A stretch of DNA of 15,162 nucleotides from Candidatus Bipolaricaulota bacterium (GTDB taxonomy: Bacteria > Bipolaricaulota > Bipolaricaulia > RBG-16-55-9): the NCBI GenBank assembly GCA_018609825.1, contig JAHEOA010000091.1, forward strand, positions 1 to 15,162. Direction: 5' to 3'. Positions within the stretch are counted from its first letter, which is position 1. Each line of letters begins with the position of its first letter. Made by a program: the position numbers and the translations under genes. Shown here one piece after another: positions 14,201 through 15,162 of the stretch. A model generated the notes under the pieces. It saw only the letters and a list, made by a program, of their open reading frames with translations. It was not told the DNA's origin and did no database searches.

Positions 14201-15162
14201 ATGCACGTGCTCTTTCTGAACCCGCAGGGCAACTTCGATCCCGACGACGCCTACTGGATGGAGCACCCCGACTTCGGCGGCCAGCTCGTCTACGTCAAGG
14301 AGGTCGCGCTGGCCATGGAACGACAGGGCCACACCGTCGACATCGTCACGCGCCAGTTCGACGACCCCGACTGGCCCGAGTTTTCCGCTCAACTGGACGG
14401 CTACCCGGGCCATGACGGCGTGCGTATCGTGCGCATCCCGTGCGGGCCGGATCGGTTCCTGCCCAAGGAAGAGCTCTGGCCGCATCTCGGCACCGACTGG
14501 CTCCAAGGGATCCTCGACTTCTACGAGCGCGACGGACACACGCCCGAAGCGGTCACGACCCACTTCGCCGACGGCGGCCTGACGGGCGCGCTGCTGGAAG
14601 AGCGGACGGGCATCCCGTTCACGTTTACGGGCCACTCGCTGGGCGCGCAGAAGATGGATCGGCTCGGCGTTACGCACGACACCCTCGATGAGATGGACGA
14701 GCGCTTCCGCTTCGGCCGGCGCCTGATGGCCGAGCGCGTCGCCATGAACCGCGCGGCGCGGGTGATCACCAGCACGCGCCAGGAGCGCTTCGAGCAGTAC
14801 CGCCACCCGGCTTACCAGGGAGCGATCGACGTCCGAGCCGATGAGAAATTCGCGGTGATCCCGCCCGGCGTCAACCGTCGGCTGTTCAACGAGAACCTCT
14901 CCGACCACGACCCCGAGATTCGCCAACGCATGGAGGAAGCCTTGGCGCGCGACGTATCGGCGCACAGACGGGATCTGCCGCTCGTGCTGTGCTCCAGCCG
15001 CCTGGACCGCAAGAAGAACATCGTCGGCCTGGTGCGGGCGTTCGTCGAGGACGAGACGCTGCAACGGACGGCCAACCTGGCGATCGTCGCAAGGTGCACC
15101 GACAACGCCCTCGAACAACGGGACGAGTACGCGGGCGAGAGCCGCGAGATCCTGGACGAGAT
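14201..15162 (+). CDS. Sucrose-phosphate synthase, GT4 family (3' end cut by window edge)
   Basis: This enzyme is predicted to transfer glucose from UDP-glucose (or another NDP-glucose) to fructose 6-phosphate, giving sucrose 6-phosphate in the cytoplasm. The window contains 320 codons, the N-terminal Rossmann domain and the start of the second one; full-length relatives are nearly 500 aa. The N-terminus LNPQGNFDPDDAYW (6-19), glycine loop DFGGQLVYVKEVA (24-36), FLPKEELWP (86-94), TFTGHSLGAQKMD (141-153), EMDERFRFGRRLMAERV (164-180), ERFEQY (195-200), VIPPGVN (219-225) and SSRLDRKKN (265-273) follow, as I remember it, the Halothermothrix orenii sucrose-phosphate synthase of known structure closely. 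His145 and the Arg267/Lys271 area fall where GT4 enzymes bind acceptor and nucleotide. Other GT4 acceptors (such as mannosylfructose-phosphate synthase) are possible but fit less well. It lies 106 bp after the permeases on the same strand. Confidence 0.85.
   Translation, partial: MHVLFLNPQGNFDPDDAYWMEHPDFGGQLVYVKEVALAMERQGHTVDIVTRQFDDPDWPEFSAQLDGYPGHDGVRIVRIPCGPDRFLPKEELWPHLGTDWLQGILDFYERDGHTPEAVTTHFADGGLTGALLEERTGIPFTFTGHSLGAQKMDRLGVTHDTLDEMDERFRFGRRLMAERVAMNRAARVITSTRQERFEQYRHPAYQGAIDVRADEKFAVIPPGVNRRLFNENLSDHDPEIRQRMEEALARDVSAHRRDLPLVLCSSRLDRKKNIVGLVRAFVEDETLQRTANLAIVARCTDNALEQRDEYAGESREILDE

Noticed and set aside
1..15162. CRISPR arrays, tRNA or rRNA genes, insertion sequences, phage or plasmid genes
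   Set aside because: I looked for direct repeats with spacers, tRNA-like arms and transposase or integrase motifs and saw none; genes account for almost all of the window.

Overview
This is a GC-rich bacterial chromosomal window (roughly two thirds G+C by eye) made of densely packed, ordinary-looking genes. It holds no rRNA, tRNA, insertion sequence, phage gene or CRISPR array that I can see. AddAB-type recombination, an H. orenii-like sucrose-phosphate synthase, an AglEFG-like sugar transporter with unusually long permeases and a possible leaderless transcript fit a GC-rich, Gram-positive-like or Chloroflexota-like bacterium. That placement is inference; no single marker proves it.

Left part (1-9841) lies on the minus strand. 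Transcription runs right to left through three apparently separate units: pfkA (ATP-type 6-phosphofructokinase), a 12-helix-type MFS transporter, then addB-addA. addB and addA encode the two subunits of the AddAB helicase-nuclease, and the stop of addB shares a base with the start of addA. addA runs off the left edge but already contains all its recognisable motifs.

The 322-bp gap at 9842-10163 is a divergent control region. It has a candidate promoter for pfkA on one side and a strong candidate promoter plus a long (about 175 nt) leader with a possible 21-codon ORF on the other.

Right part (10164-15162) lies on the plus strand. A secreted sugar-binding protein is followed by a textbook 14-bp terminator hairpin, a fresh promoter, and two coupled ABC permease genes. 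A sucrose-phosphate synthase gene comes next and is cut by the right edge. The binding protein and permeases resemble the alpha-glucoside (AglEFG/ThuEFG-like) importers. Together with pfkA and sucrose-phosphate synthase, the region suggests uptake and handling of sucrose or another alpha-glucoside. No ATPase subunit, regulator or glycoside hydrolase is inside the window.

The most unusual items are: the first permease (520 aa) with an extra N-terminal four-helix block and a second four-helix block inserted inside the permease domain; the terminator/promoter switch between binding protein and permeases; four promoters that share a T(T/C)GACG -35 with 17-18 bp spacing, two of them identical in both boxes; and the leader ORF. 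I see no clear sign of a wholly new system.
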